A stretch of DNA of 64,000 bases from Halorubrum sp. 2020YC2 (GCF_018623055.1 NZ_CP076019.1:1674001-1738000); one strand, 5' to 3'; positions 24,337-33,857 are shown, numbered from the stretch's first letter. Translations and numbers: made by a program. Notes: generated from the sequence alone by a model not told the origin.

Positions 24337-25371
24337 CTACTGCGGCGTCGGCTGGCCGACCGGCTCGGGCGCGTCGCCGGCCTCGATCGCCCGGCGTGTC
24401 GCCTCACCGATCTCGACGAGGTGACACAGGGGGTTGCCGGGGTAGACGACCGGGTTCTCCAGGAGGCCGATCAGGAGGCCGGTGAAGGGCGCCTCGACCG
24501 CGACGGCGTCCTGCTTGAACGGGTTGGTGATCGTCGCGATGCGCTCGCCCTCGCGGACGAGCGACCCGCTCTCGAAGTGGGTGTCGACGATGCCGCCGGA
24601 GTCGGCGCGCAGCCACGTCTTCTCGCCCGCGCCGGCGACGATGGTGCGCCAGCCGGGCCACCGCACCGTGTCGGTCTCCAGCAGGCCGTACTCCGCGAAG
24701 ACGGATCGGACGCCGGCGAGCGCGTCGTCGATCAGCGGCCGCTGGAACCGGTGGGCCTCGCCCATCTCGATCGTGATCGTCGGGATGCCGTCGGCGGTCG
24801 CCTCGCCGCGGAGGGTTCCCCCCGGGCCGTCGCTGTCGATGACCACCTTGGAGCCGAACGCCAGCGCGAGCCGGTGGACGCCCTCGTCGGTCATGTCGGC
24901 CCGGACGTGGAGCATGTTCGTCCGCCCGCGGGTGGAGGTGTGGAAGTCGAGCCCGAAGTCGCAGGGCGCGATGAAGTTCTCGTAGATCTGGTGGGCCATC
25001 CGCTTCGAACTGGTCGACCCCCGTTTCCCGGGGAACGACCGGTTGAGGTCGCGGTCGTACACCGGGAGGTACCGCTGTTGGGCGAGGAAGCCGGGGACGT
25101 TGAGGACGGGGAGACAGACCAACGTGCCCGCGAGCGCCGAGAGGTCCCACTCGTGGGCGACCTCGCGGACGACCTCGATGCCGTTCAGTTCGTCGCCGTG
25201 GGCGGCCGCGGTGAGGAACGCGGTCGGCCCGTCGCGCTCGCCGTTGACGATGGTGACGGGGATCCGAACCGGGTCGCCGAGGTACGTCTCGCTGATGCCG
25301 TAGCGGATGTTCTGCGTCTCGCCGGGCGGCACCGCCCCGCCGTTGTACGTGAACGCCCGGTCGTCGCTCAT
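24337..25371 (-). CDS. Succinylglutamate desuccinylase/aspartoacylase family hydrolase
   Basis: Start chosen at ATG 25371 (MSDDRAFTYNGG, 344 aa): a TATATATAT box at 25396-25404 lies 27 bp upstream; the longer frame is a shadow. The M14-like zinc site is present: AAAHGDELNGIEVVREVA (HxxE) and CDFGLDFHTSTRGR (His), followed by the catalytic-side EMGEAHRFQRP. A C-terminal barrel-sandwich domain (VREGERIATITNPF) is also typical. The family hydrolyses N-acylated amino acids. It is divergent from a RimK-RimB fusion gene with start codons 133 bp apart, suggesting a ligase/hydrolase pair acting on the same amide bond (inference). Confidence 0.88.
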   Translation of the reverse strand: MSDDRAFTYNGGAVPPGETQNIRYGISETYLGDPVRIPVTIVNGERDGPTAFLTAAAHGDELNGIEVVREVAHEWDLSALAGTLVCLPVLNVPGFLAQQRYLPVYDRDLNRSFPGKRGSTSSKRMAHQIYENFIAPCDFGLDFHTSTRGRTNMLHVRADMTDEGVHRLALAFGSKVVIDSDGPGGTLRGEATADGIPTITIEMGEAHRFQRPLIDDALAGVRSVFAEYGLLETDTVRWPGWRTIVAGAGEKTWLRADSGGIVDTHFESGSLVREGERIATITNPFKQDAVAVEAPFTGLLIGLLENPVVYPGNPLCHLVEIGEATRRAIEAGDAPEPVGQPTPQ

Positions 25372-25504
25372 GCCGGAGCGGAACACGGCGGCGGCTATAT
25401 ATATGGCGACCCGCGAGCGGGCCGCTCCCCCGACGCGTCTCCCCGTCCGCTCGGGGGCGAGACCGATCGGTCGAACTTTTAGGAACCCCCACGCAGGGAC
25501 GCGT

Positions 25505-26860
25505 ATGAGTTCGGACTCGGTTCGGGTGGGAGTGCTGTCGCTGCACAACAGCAAGGAGACGAAGGCGATCTGTAACGCGGTCGAGGACCTCGGCCACGAG
25601 CCGGTGTGGCTCCGCGAGGAGAACGCGGCGGTCAGCGTCGAGGACGGCGACGTGTCCGTCGAGCCCGCGGTCGACGTGATCGCGAACCGCCTCCTCTTGT
25701 CGAACACCGACCAGCCCGCGGAGCTACTGGGGCTGGCGGCGACGTTCGAGCGCATCCGGCCGATGCTGAACGAGCCGAACGCGGTGCTGGCGTCGATCCA
25801 CAAGTTCGCCACGGCCGCGACGCTGGCGGACTGGAACATCCGCGTGCCCGACGCGCTGCTCGCGCTCTCGAACGACCGGCTCAACGAGGGCCGCGAGCGG
25901 TTCGGGGACGTGGGCGTGTACAAGACCGCGATCGGCACCCACGGCGGCGGGACGTGGAAGGTCGACCTCACGGAGCGGGTGAACCCGAAGGTCGGGAACC
26001 GGCAGGCGTTCCTCCAGCAGCTGATCGACCGCGACGACGAGAAGCACCGCGACCTGCGGGTGTACGTCGTGGGCGACGAGATAGTCGGGTCGATGTACCG
26101 CTACGCGCCCGAGGGCGACTGGCGGACCAACGTCGCGCTCGGCGGCGCGGTCGAGGACGCCACCGACGACATGCCGCAGGAGGCGGCCGACACCGCCCTC
26201 TACGCGGCCGAGGTGATGGGCCTCGACTACGCCGGCGTCGACCTCGTCGAGGGGTACGACGGCTGGTACGTCCTCGAAGTGAACCCCACCGCCGGCTTCA
26301 AGGGCCTCTTCGAGGCGACCGGCACCAGCCCGGCGCCCCACATCGCGAAGCTCGCGATCGAGACGGTCGGCGGCGAGGTGGACGACGAGGCGGTCGAGCG
26401 GGTCGCCGCGACCCTCGACGACTCGCGGCCCTCCTGCGCGCCGGCGCCGAAGCCGACCTCGACCGAGCAGCCCGACATCGGCTACATCGAGGAGGTCGTC
26501 GTCACCGGCACCTCCGGCTCCACGCAGGCGCTCGCGAAGTCGGACACGGGCGCGACCCGGACGAGCATCGACACCCAGCTGGCCGCCGAGATCGGGGCCG
26601 GCCCGATCAAGAGCATGACGCGCGTCAAGTCGGGCAGCGTGAAGGGGGGGAAGGCCCGCCCGGTCGTCGACCTCGTCATCGGCATCGGCGGCAACCAGCA
26701 CACCGTCACCGCGAGCGTCGAGGACCGCGGCCACATGGAGTACCCGCTGCTGCTCGGCCGCGACATCCTCACCGACTACCGGGTCGACGTGCGCCGGCGC
26801 GCCGACACCGACGAGGCGGAGCGCGACGAGGCGGGCGAGATCTTAGAAGAGGAGGAGTGA
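25505..26860 (+). CDS. RimK-type ATP-grasp ligase fused to RimB-type retropepsin-like domain
   Basis: Start chosen at ATG 25505 (451 aa): the element ACTTTTAG at 25474-25481 is 27 bp upstream. Residues about 5-300 form an ATP-grasp ligase (VGVYKTAIGTHGGGTWKVDL, LRVYVVGDEIVGSMYRYAPEG, VDLVEGYDGWYVLEVNPTAGF for Mg/ATP). A low-complexity linker leads to residues about 325-430, an aspartyl-protease-like RimB domain with KSDTGATRTSID (DTGA) and YPLLLGRDIL. In bacteria RimK-like ligase, RimB-like protein and an aspartoacylase-like enzyme are often separate neighbours; here two are fused and the third is divergent next door. The amino-acid ligated and its acceptor are unknown. Confidence 0.87.
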   Translation: MSSDSVRVGVLSLHNSKETKAICNAVEDLGHEPVWLREENAAVSVEDGDVSVEPAVDVIANRLLLSNTDQPAELLGLAATFERIRPMLNEPNAVLASIHKFATAATLADWNIRVPDALLALSNDRLNEGRERFGDVGVYKTAIGTHGGGTWKVDLTERVNPKVGNRQAFLQQLIDRDDEKHRDLRVYVVGDEIVGSMYRYAPEGDWRTNVALGGAVEDATDDMPQEAADTALYAAEVMGLDYAGVDLVEGYDGWYVLEVNPTAGFKGLFEATGTSPAPHIAKLAIETVGGEVDDEAVERVAATLDDSRPSCAPAPKPTSTEQPDIGYIEEVVVTGTSGSTQALAKSDTGATRTSIDTQLAAEIGAGPIKSMTRVKSGSVKGGKARPVVDLVIGIGGNQHTVTASVEDRGHMEYPLLLGRDILTDYRVDVRRRADTDEAERDEAGEILEEEE

Positions 26861-26939
26861 CGCCGGCGGATCGCTCTCGAATCGAACGCCGGAGCCGTCT
26901 CAAGAAGTTATAAGACCGAGGGTGTCAATGGCACGGCAC

Positions 26940-27386
26940 ATGGTGAAGAGCACGGTTCGGTTCCCCGAGTCGGTCGTCGAGGAGATCGAATCGCTCGTCG
27001 ACGAGGGGCAGTTCGAGAGCAAGTCGGAGTTCTACCGCTTCTCGGCCGACTACGTGCTCTCCCGGACGCTGGACGAGTACGACCCGGAGACGATCGACTA
27101 CGAGTCGATCGAGGCCGAGGTGATCCCGCAGACCGATCGGGAACTCGGCACCGACGGCGACGCGGAGGGGCCGCCGTTCTTCGAGTCCGTCGCGTTCGTG
27201 CGGAAGCTCGCGCTCCGCGGGAAGTTCAGCGACGCCGAGGACTTCATCGACCACCAGTATGTCCCCGGCGACCGCCACGCGGTCCTCCTCGAGGAGATCC
27301 TCCGGCTGTACCGCGAGGACACACCGAGCGACGGGCGGCCGCCGGCGCCCGAGCGCGAGCAGGAGCCGCCGACCCGGAGCCGATAG
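26940..27386 (+). CDS. Ribbon-helix-helix transcription regulator
   Basis: The N-terminus MVKSTVRFPESVVEEIESLVDEGQFESKSEFYRFSADYVL is a CopG/Arc-type ribbon-helix-helix domain. TTATAA at 26908-26913 puts transcription start near 26938, favouring the ATG at 26940 (148 aa); in-frame ATG 26928 or GTG 26922 would add four or six residues. The C-terminal 100 residues (VAFVRKLALRGKFSDAEDFIDHQYV) are helical and acidic with a disordered Pro/Arg tail. It is followed after 21 bp by a zinc-ribbon protein gene on the same strand. Confidence 0.82.
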   Translation: MVKSTVRFPESVVEEIESLVDEGQFESKSEFYRFSADYVLSRTLDEYDPETIDYESIEAEVIPQTDRELGTDGDAEGPPFFESVAFVRKLALRGKFSDAEDFIDHQYVPGDRHAVLLEEILRLYREDTPSDGRPPAPEREQEPPTRSR

Positions 27387-27407
27387 CCCGGTCGGCGCCG
27401 CGTGCGC

Positions 27408-27671
27408 ATGAACGTCGTCACGCTCGAACGGACCCGGACCTGTATCCGGTGTCACGAGCGGTTCACCGAACCCTCCGGAACGGTCACGCGGATCTGTGAC
27501 GACTGTCCGGGCCGCAGGCTCGGGGCGGCCGCCGGCTCGGCGGGCGAGAGCGTCGTGGGACGCGCCCGCGAACGGACGTGTATCCGCTGTGAGGAGTCGT
27601 TCCTCGAACTGCCGGGCGAGGTCTCGCGGCTCTGTCGGTCGTGCGACCCGGACCACGTCGTCCTCGACTGA
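27408..27671 (+). CDS. Tandem zinc-ribbon small protein
   Basis: ATG 27408 gives 87 residues with two similar zinc ribbons: CIRCHERF...ICDDC (about residues 12-35) and CIRCEESF...LCRSC (about 58-80), each four Cys in CxxC pairs. No other domain. Such proteins bind Zn and often nucleic acid or another protein. The adjacency to the ribbon-helix-helix gene suggests a common regulatory unit, which is inference. Confidence 0.75.
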   Translation: MNVVTLERTRTCIRCHERFTEPSGTVTRICDDCPGRRLGAAAGSAGESVVGRARERTCIRCEESFLELPGEVSRLCRSCDPDHVVLD

Positions 27672-27689
27672 CGCCGAACCGCCGACCGG

Positions 27690-28286
27690 TCAGGACTCGT
27701 ACTCGGCCCAGACGTACCGCGTCCCGTAGCTCCGGTAGGGCCGCCACGCCGCCCCGATCTCCCGCATCTCCGCGCGCGACAGCTCCTCGCCGTCGTTGTA
27801 GATCCGCTCTATCCCCTTCCGCACCGCGAGGTCCCCGAGCGGCAGCACGTCCCCGCGGCCGAGCGCGAAGATGAGGTACATCCGCGCGGTCCACGCCCCG
27901 ACGCCGCGGATCTCGGTGAGCCGGTCGACGACCGCCTCGTCGCTCACGCCCGCCAGCCCCTCCCGGGTGAAGTCGCGCTCGCCGTCGCGGAAGGCGGCGG
28001 CGACGTTACGTAGGTACTCGACCTTCGTGCCGCTGAGTCCGGCCTCGCGCAGGGCCGCCTCGTCGGCGGCGAGGACGCGGTCTGGCGTCGGCGCGCCGCC
28101 GAGGACGTCCACGAAGCGCTCGCGGATCGCCGCCGCGGAGGCCGTCGAGAGCTGCTGGTTCACGATCGAGGTACAGAGCCGGGCGAACTCGTCGTCCGCG
28201 GGCGCGACGTCGAGGGGGCCGCGCCGGTCGACCAGCGCCGCCATCGTCGGGTCCTCGCGGAGGGTCGCCGCGACGGAATCGTCCAT
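27690..28286 (-). CDS. HhH-GPD DNA glycosylase, AlkA-like
   Basis: Start chosen at ATG 28286 (MDDSVAATLREDP, 198 aa). The helix-hairpin-helix is LTEIRGVGAWTARMYLIF near residue 130, with the catalytic Asp in VLPLGDLAVRKGIERIY about 20 residues later, and the N-terminal part FARLCTSIVNQQLSTASAAAIRERF is the usual AlkA/endonuclease III start. There is no Cys cluster, so no iron-sulfur site; this fits alkylbase (3-methyladenine) glycosylases of base excision repair. It is convergent with the zinc-ribbon gene. Confidence 0.92.
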   Translation of the reverse strand: MDDSVAATLREDPTMAALVDRRGPLDVAPADDEFARLCTSIVNQQLSTASAAAIRERFVDVLGGAPTPDRVLAADEAALREAGLSGTKVEYLRNVAAAFRDGERDFTREGLAGVSDEAVVDRLTEIRGVGAWTARMYLIFALGRGDVLPLGDLAVRKGIERIYNDGEELSRAEMREIGAAWRPYRSYGTRYVWAEYES

Positions 28287-28451
28287 GGCGGTGGGCGGGA
28301 CCGCACGCACGAGTGCGATTCGGTTCCGCGCCGACCCGGCGGCCGCCTCGGTGCGCGTCGTCCCGCCCCTTCCTCACCGCGATAAACTCACCGCGCGTTT
28401 GGCGTTTGGAAGATGGAAAGGTTCAATCATGACGGTTCCGACCGTTCGGGT

Positions 28452-30437
28452 ATGCAACTCGAAGACGTCCAGCGCGTGGTAGTGCTCGGCGCCGGAAACA
28501 TGGGACACGGGATCGCGGAAGTGGCCGCGCTCGCCGGCTACGACGTGTCGCTCCGCGACATCAACGACGAACTCGTCCAGAAGGGGTACGACCAGATCGA
28601 GTGGTCGCTCGGCAAGCTCGCGGAGAAGGACCGCATCGGCGGCGACGAGGCCGACGCCGCGCTCGACCGCGTCGAGGCGTTCGTCGACCTCGAGGACGCG
28701 CTCGACGGCGCCGACGTGGTCGTCGAGGTCGTCCCCGAGAAGATGGCGATCAAGAAGGACGTGTACGACGAGGTGGTCGAACACGCCCCCGACGAGGCCG
28801 TCTTCGTCACCAACACATCCAGCCTCTCTATCACCGAACTGTCGGAGGTCACCGACCGCCCCGAGCGCTTCTGCGGGATGCACTTCTTCAACCCGCCGGT
28901 GCGGATGGACCTCGTCGAGGTCATCTCGGGGAAACACACCTCGGAGGACACCCTCGACCTGATCGAGGGGCTCGCGGAGTCGATGGGGAAGACCCCGGTC
29001 CGCGTCCGAAAGGACAGCCCCGGGTTCGTCGTCAACCGCATCCTCGTCCCGCTGATGAACGAGGCGGCGTGGATCGTCGAGTCCGGCGACGCCGATGTCG
29101 AGACGGTCGACTCCACGACGAAGTTCGGCATGGGCCTCCCGATGGGGTCGTTCGAACTCGCGGACCAGGTCGGCATCGACGTGGGCTACCACGTGCTGGA
29201 GTACATGCACGAGGTCCTCGGCGACGCCTATCGCCCGTGCCCGCTGCTCGGTGAGAAGGTGGAGGCGGAGACCCTCGGGAAGAAGACCGGGAAGGGCTTT
29301 TACGACTACGAGGACGGCGACGGCGCCCAGATCCCGAGCGACGCGCTCGACGAGGAGATCAGCCGCCGCCTGCTCGCGGTGATGGCCAACGAGACGGCCG
29401 GCCTGATCGGCAACGACGTGGCCGACGCGGACGACATCGACGAGGCGGTCAAGCTCGGCGCCGGCTTCCCCGACGGCCCGGCCAAGCTGGCCGACGCCGA
29501 GGGGCTCGACGCCTTGGTCGAGACGCTCGACGACCTCGCGGAGGAGACGGGCGAGGCGCGCTACGAGGCGGCCGACTACCTGCGCGAGGCCGCCGAGTCC
29601 GGCGGCTTCCGCGGCGGCGCAGACGGGGGGAGCGGCGACGCGGACGCCGGTCCCGAATTCGATGTCCTGAACGTCAGCGTCGACGAGCGGGTCGGCCACA
29701 TTGAGATCGACCGCCCGCACCGGATGAACACGATCAGCGGCGAGGTGCTCGACGAGCTGGAGACGGCGATCGACCGGCTCGACGCCGACGACGACGTGCG
29801 GGCCATCCTGCTGTCCGGCGCGGGCGACCGCGCCTTCTCCGCGGGCGCGGACGTCCAGAGCATGGCCGCGGGCGGCGCCGACCCGATCCACGCCGTCGAG
29901 CTCTCCCGGCAGGGCCAGCGGACGTTCGGCAAGTTAGAGGAGTCGGACAAGCCCGTGATCGCCGCCATCGACGGCTACTGCCTCGGCGGCGGGATGGAGC
30001 TGGCGACCGCGGCGGACATGCGGATCGCCTCCGAGCGCTCCGAGCTGGGCCAGCCCGAACTCGACCTCGGCCTGCTCCCGGGGTGGGGCGGCACGCAGCG
30101 GCTCGCCCGGATCGTGGGTGAGGGGCGCGCGAAGGAGATCATCCTCACCGCGGACCGCTACGACGCCGAGACGATGGCCGACTACGACTTCGTCAACGAG
30201 GTCGTCCCGGACGACGAGCTCGATGAGCGGGCGCGCGAGCTGGCCGAGAAGCTCGCCCGCGGTCCGCCGATCGCCCAGAAGTACACGAAGCGCGCGATCC
30301 ACGCCGGCCGCACCGACAACGAGGCCGGACTGGAGGTCGAGGCGATGGGCTTCGGCCACGTGATGAACACCGACGACCTCATCGAGGGGGTCACGGCGTT
30401 CATGGGCGACGGCGAGCCGGAGTTCGAAGGGAAGTAA
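28452..30437 (+). CDS. 3-hydroxyacyl-CoA dehydrogenase / enoyl-CoA hydratase fusion
   Basis: 661 residues from ATG 28452 (MQLEDVQRVVVLGAGNMGHG). Residues 1-390 are 3-hydroxyacyl-CoA dehydrogenase: NAD motif GAGNMGHGIAEVAALAGY, catalytic region FCGMHFFNPPVRMDLVEVI (His) and DSPGFVVNRILVPLMNEA. Residues about 405-661 are crotonase: FSAGADVQSMAAGG, AIDGYCLGGGMELATAADM, LGLLPGWGGTQRLARI with the oxyanion Gly and acidic residues. The domain order is reversed compared with bacterial FadB/FadJ, a known archaeal arrangement. It performs two consecutive steps of beta-oxidation (or the crotonyl-CoA part of a carbon pathway). Confidence 0.95.
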   Translation: MQLEDVQRVVVLGAGNMGHGIAEVAALAGYDVSLRDINDELVQKGYDQIEWSLGKLAEKDRIGGDEADAALDRVEAFVDLEDALDGADVVVEVVPEKMAIKKDVYDEVVEHAPDEAVFVTNTSSLSITELSEVTDRPERFCGMHFFNPPVRMDLVEVISGKHTSEDTLDLIEGLAESMGKTPVRVRKDSPGFVVNRILVPLMNEAAWIVESGDADVETVDSTTKFGMGLPMGSFELADQVGIDVGYHVLEYMHEVLGDAYRPCPLLGEKVEAETLGKKTGKGFYDYEDGDGAQIPSDALDEEISRRLLAVMANETAGLIGNDVADADDIDEAVKLGAGFPDGPAKLADAEGLDALVETLDDLAEETGEARYEAADYLREAAESGGFRGGADGGSGDADAGPEFDVLNVSVDERVGHIEIDRPHRMNTISGEVLDELETAIDRLDADDDVRAILLSGAGDRAFSAGADVQSMAAGGADPIHAVELSRQGQRTFGKLEESDKPVIAAIDGYCLGGGMELATAADMRIASERSELGQPELDLGLLPGWGGTQRLARIVGEGRAKEIILTADRYDAETMADYDFVNEVVPDDELDERARELAEKLARGPPIAQKYTKRAIHAGRTDNEAGLEVEAMGFGHVMNTDDLIEGVTAFMGDGEPEFEGK

Positions 30438-30487
30438 TAGGCGAAAGGGTCCGCCGTAGTAGGGATCATCGCGTCTCCGACTACGCA

Positions 30488-30555
30488 TTTATAACTGAGT
30501 GATCACGGAGTCGAAAAGAACGCCACCGAAGCCCCAGCCGCTCGGCTGTACGCTA
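30488..30555 (+). repeat. Truncated head copy of the dispersed repeat with own TATA box
   Basis: TTTATAA at 30488-30494 is followed after 38 bp by GAAGCCCCAGCCGCTCGGCT (30528-30547), the first part of the repeat family, which then stops. Immediately after comes the TATA box of full copy C (30559-30565). Confidence 0.65.
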
Positions 30556-30588
30556 CTGTTTATAAACCGATGATCAACACCGATACCA

Positions 30589-30832
30589 CCGAAGCCCCAG
30601 CCGCGAGGCGGGCGCACACTCGCTGCGCTCCTCGGTCGCTCACTGCGTTCGCTCCCTGCGGTGCTTGCGTCGTCTGCGCCCGCCTCGCGACTGCCCCTTC
30701 GATTCCCGCCCCGCACCGCTCCGCACAGCACCTCACGCCTCCCCAGCCTCGTCAGTCACCTCCGCTTCGCTCCGGCGACTGACTCCCTCGCGCGTGCGGT
30801 TCGCGGCCTGCGGCCGCTCACCGGCACGCGCC
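30589..30832 (+). repeat. Dispersed structured repeat, copy C
   Basis: Full copy with the head GAAGCCCCAGCCGCGAGG from 30591 and a TTTATAA box at 30559-30565, about 30 bp before the head. Stem I is 30600-30616 with 30675-30691 (16 of 17 paired), stem II is 30751-30757 with 30777-30783 plus inner pairs, and stem III is the nested GCGCGTGC/GCACGCGC hairpin with the inner GCGGCC-TGC-GGCCGC. The segment is gene-free. 30833-30929 holds only an AT-rich TTATTTAAAAG near 30876. Confidence 0.8.
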
Positions 30833-30929
30833 ACTGGAAATTTGAGGTTCCGATCCGCGGTCCAGTCGCTGCCGGTTATTTAAAAGAAGTCGCGGTCGCT
30901 GGAAACGACGGTCGCGACCGAATTCGACC

Positions 30930-31976
30930 TTAGACGTACCCTTCCTCGACGAGCAGTTCGCCGTTGAGCAGCGAGGCGCCGGCCGCGCCGCGGATCGTGT
31001 TGTGCGCGAGGCAGTTGTACTTCGCGCCGGCGTCGGTCGACTGGACGCCGCCGGCGACGATGCCCATCCCGTCCGCGTACGTGCGGTCGAGGCGCGGCTG
31101 CGGGCGCTCCGGCTCGTCGTCACCGAACACCTTGATCAGCCGGTCGGGCGAACTGGGGAGGTCCCCGGCGCCCTCGAACGAGCGCATCGCCTCGCGGAGG
31201 TCCTCGGGCGACGGGTCCGCGGCGAACTCCGCGAAGACGTTCTCCAAGTGCCCGTCGAGCGTTGGGATCCGGTTGCAGGAGGCGGCCACGTCGGCGCCGT
31301 GAAGACTGACCTCGGCGCCGTCGAACTCGCCCAGCAGCTTCCGCGACTCCGTCTCCATCTTGTTCTCTTCGCCGCCGATGTGCGGGATGGCGTTGTCGAT
31401 GATCTCCATCGAGGTGACGCCGGAGTAGCCGGCGCCCGAGACGGCCTGAAGCGTCGAGACGCGGACGCTTTCGAGGCCGAACTCGTCGATGGCGGCGAGC
31501 GTCGGCACCATCGTGATCGTCGAGCAGTTCGGGTTCTTCACTAAGGCGCCGTCCCAGCCCCGCTCGTCGCGCTGGACCTCGATCAGGTCGAGGTGGTCGG
31601 GGTTGATCTCGGGGATGGTGAGCGGCACGTCCGCGGCCATGCGGTCGTTCGAGGAGTTCGAGGAGACGACGTACCCCTCCGCTAAGAACGCCGGTTCGAC
31701 CTCGGCGGCGACGCCGGAGGGCAGCGAGGAGAAGAGGAGGTCCACGTCGTCGTCCGCGATCCCCGCGGGCGTCGTCTCCGCGACCTCCATCTCGGCCACG
31801 TCGTCGGGGATGGGCGTGTCGACGCGCCACTTGGCCGCCTCGCGGTAGGTCTCCCCCGCGCTCTCCGAACTCGCGGTGACCGCGGCGAGGTCGAACGTCG
31901 GGTGGTCGTCGAGCAACTGGATGAATCGCTGGCCCACGGCGCCCGTCGCGCCGAGGATGCCGACTCGGACTGACAT
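30930..31976 (-). CDS. asd: Aspartate-semialdehyde dehydrogenase
   Basis: 348 residues of the archaeal-type enzyme that reduces aspartyl phosphate to the semialdehyde for Lys, Met, Thr and Ile synthesis. The NADP motif is [20 protein letters not shown] at the N-terminus, the catalytic Cys is in [18 protein letters not shown] near residue 148, followed by [14 protein letters not shown], and the substrate-side [18 protein letters not shown] near 235. Starts [12 protein letters not shown] at 31976. It is divergent from the NhaC gene. Confidence 0.95.
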   Translation of the reverse strand: MSVRVGILGATGAVGQRFIQLLDDHPTFDLAAVTASSESAGETYREAAKWRVDTPIPDDVAEMEVAETTPAGIADDDVDLLFSSLPSGVAAEVEPAFLAEGYVVSSNSSNDRMAADVPLTIPEINPDHLDLIEVQRDERGWDGALVKNPNCSTITMVPTLAAIDEFGLESVRVSTLQAVSGAGYSGVTSMEIIDNAIPHIGGEENKMETESRKLLGEFDGAEVSLHGADVAASCNRIPTLDGHLENVFAEFAADPSPEDLREAMRSFEGAGDLPSSPDRLIKVFGDDEPERPQPRLDRTYADGMGIVAGGVQSTDAGAKYNCLAHNTIRGAAGASLLNGELLVEEGYV

Positions 31977-32140
31977 TGCGCGTGGGTCCGTGACAGGGAC
32001 GTAAGTGCGTTCGGATAGGCGTCGATACCGCCGGTCGCGGCCGGCGTCGCACTCGCGAGCCGGCGCGATCCCGCCACGGTCCCGCGATCGGCCCCGTTAG
32101 GCAACGCATTATAAATAGGGGAGCGTGGTACTGCCGCGCT

Positions 32141-33823
32141 ATGTCCGAGTTCGGGGTACTCTCGATTCTGCCGCCGCTGCTCGCCATCGCGCTGGCGATC
32201 GTTACCCGTAAGGCGATCCTCTCGCTGTTCCTCGGCATCTGGTCGGGGGCCGTGGTCTACACGGGCGGACTGGGGATCGTCCAGACGTTCGACTGGATCG
32301 TCGCGGCGATCGTCGCCGACGACGGGTTCCAAGCGACGATCCTCGTGTTCACGCTGCTGCTCGGCTCCGGCGTGGCCATGGTGTGGAACCTCGGCGGGAC
32401 CTACGCCGTCCGCGACTGGGCGATCGAACGCCTCGACACGCAGCGCAAGGCGGGGCTGGCCGCGTGGGTCCTCGGAGTGGTCCTGTTCTTCGACGACTAC
32501 GCGAACACCGCCATCGTCGGCTCGGCCATGAAAGACGTCTCCGATCAGCTCCGGATCTCCCGCGAGAAGCTCTCGTACGTCGTCGACTCCACCGCCGCGC
32601 CCGTCGCCACGCTGGGCATCTCCTCGTGGGTCGCGTTCCAGCTGTCGCTGATCGACGACGGGTACGCGGAGGCGGGCGTCGCGGAGGCGAACCGGCCCAG
32701 CACCTTCGAGGTGTTCCTCTCCTCCATCCCGTTCAACATGTACGCGATCCTCGCGGTCGCGATGGTCGCCATCGTCGTGCTGTGGGGCCGCGACTACGGC
32801 GAGATGCTGACGGCCGAACACCGGTCGTGGACGACCGGGCGGGTCACCCGCGAGGGCGCGGACCCGATGCAGGACGTGGCCGGGGAACTGGGCGAGCCGC
32901 CGGCGTCGACGCCGCGGCTGATCAACTTCTTCGCGCCGGTCGCCGTCCTGATCGCCGTCACGGTCGCGACCGCGTTCTGGTCCGGCGGCTTCGCGCCGAC
33001 CGGCTTCCTGTCCGACCTCCTCGCGGCCGAGTTCGCGAGCGCGGGCGACCGCCTCTGGGAGGCGGTCATCGGCGCCGACTTCGCGACCGCGCTGATGATC
33101 GGCGCGTTCGGCATGGTGCTGTCCGGGTTCGCCCTCGGGAAGGCGTACCGGATCTTCGGGTTCGGTGACGCGACGGAGTACGCGGTCGACGGGTTCGGGA
33201 TCATGCTCACCGCGGTGTCCATCCTCGTGCTCGCGTGGGGGATCGGCGAGGTCATCTCCGCGCTGGAGACGGGGCAGTACGTCGCCGAGGCGACGGTCGG
33301 GACGGTGCCACGGCCCGTGCTCCCGGCGCTCGTGCTCGTCGTCGCCGGCTTCATCGCCTTCTCGACGGGGACCTCCTGGGGGACGATGGGGATCATGACG
33401 CCCATCGCGGTCCCCATCGCGTGGGAGATCAGCGGGGGCGGCGCCGAGGGACACACCCTCGTCGCGGTCATGGTCGGCGTCATCTTCTCGGGGGCGATCT
33501 TCGGGGACCACAGCTCGCTCATCTCCGACACGACGGTGCTGTCCGCGACGTTCACCGGCGCAGACCTCGTCGACCACGTCCGCACGCAGATCTACTACGC
33601 CGTCACCGTCGGGCTGGTCTCGGTGGCGCTGCTGCTCGCGTGGGGGTTCTTCGGAATCTCGCCGTTCGTGCTGCTCCCGGTCGGCGTCCTGACGCTCGTC
33701 GCGCTCGTCTACCTCCTCTCCGAGTTCGACGCCAATCGCCGCGGGATCGACCCCGTCTCGGTCTCGGAGCCGCAGGCGGACGACGGGGAGCGCGTGGTCG
33801 TCGCCGGCAGCGAGAAGGACTGA
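32141..33823 (+). CDS. NhaC-type Na+/H+ antiporter family protein
   Basis: 560 residues with about 12 membrane segments and the family pattern LVFTLLLGSGVAMVWNLGG, LGVVLFFDDYANTAIVGSAM (the FFDDY motif), PVATLGISSWVAFQ, FIAFSTGTSWGTMGIMTPI, and SGAIFGDHSSLISDTTVLS near 455. These motifs define the NhaC/ion transporter superfamily; the substrate could also be an organic anion. TTATAA at 32110-32115 is about 28 bp before the ATG. The gene is monocistronic; Na+ export fits a halophile. Confidence 0.9.
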   Translation: MSEFGVLSILPPLLAIALAIVTRKAILSLFLGIWSGAVVYTGGLGIVQTFDWIVAAIVADDGFQATILVFTLLLGSGVAMVWNLGGTYAVRDWAIERLDTQRKAGLAAWVLGVVLFFDDYANTAIVGSAMKDVSDQLRISREKLSYVVDSTAAPVATLGISSWVAFQLSLIDDGYAEAGVAEANRPSTFEVFLSSIPFNMYAILAVAMVAIVVLWGRDYGEMLTAEHRSWTTGRVTREGADPMQDVAGELGEPPASTPRLINFFAPVAVLIAVTVATAFWSGGFAPTGFLSDLLAAEFASAGDRLWEAVIGADFATALMIGAFGMVLSGFALGKAYRIFGFGDATEYAVDGFGIMLTAVSILVLAWGIGEVISALETGQYVAEATVGTVPRPVLPALVLVVAGFIAFSTGTSWGTMGIMTPIAVPIAWEISGGGAEGHTLVAVMVGVIFSGAIFGDHSSLISDTTVLSATFTGADLVDHVRTQIYYAVTVGLVSVALLLAWGFFGISPFVLLPVGVLTLVALVYLLSEFDANRRGIDPVSVSEPQADDGERVVVAGSEKD

Positions 33824-33857
33824 GCGGCCGATCCGACCTTTTAAACGCGCTCACCGG

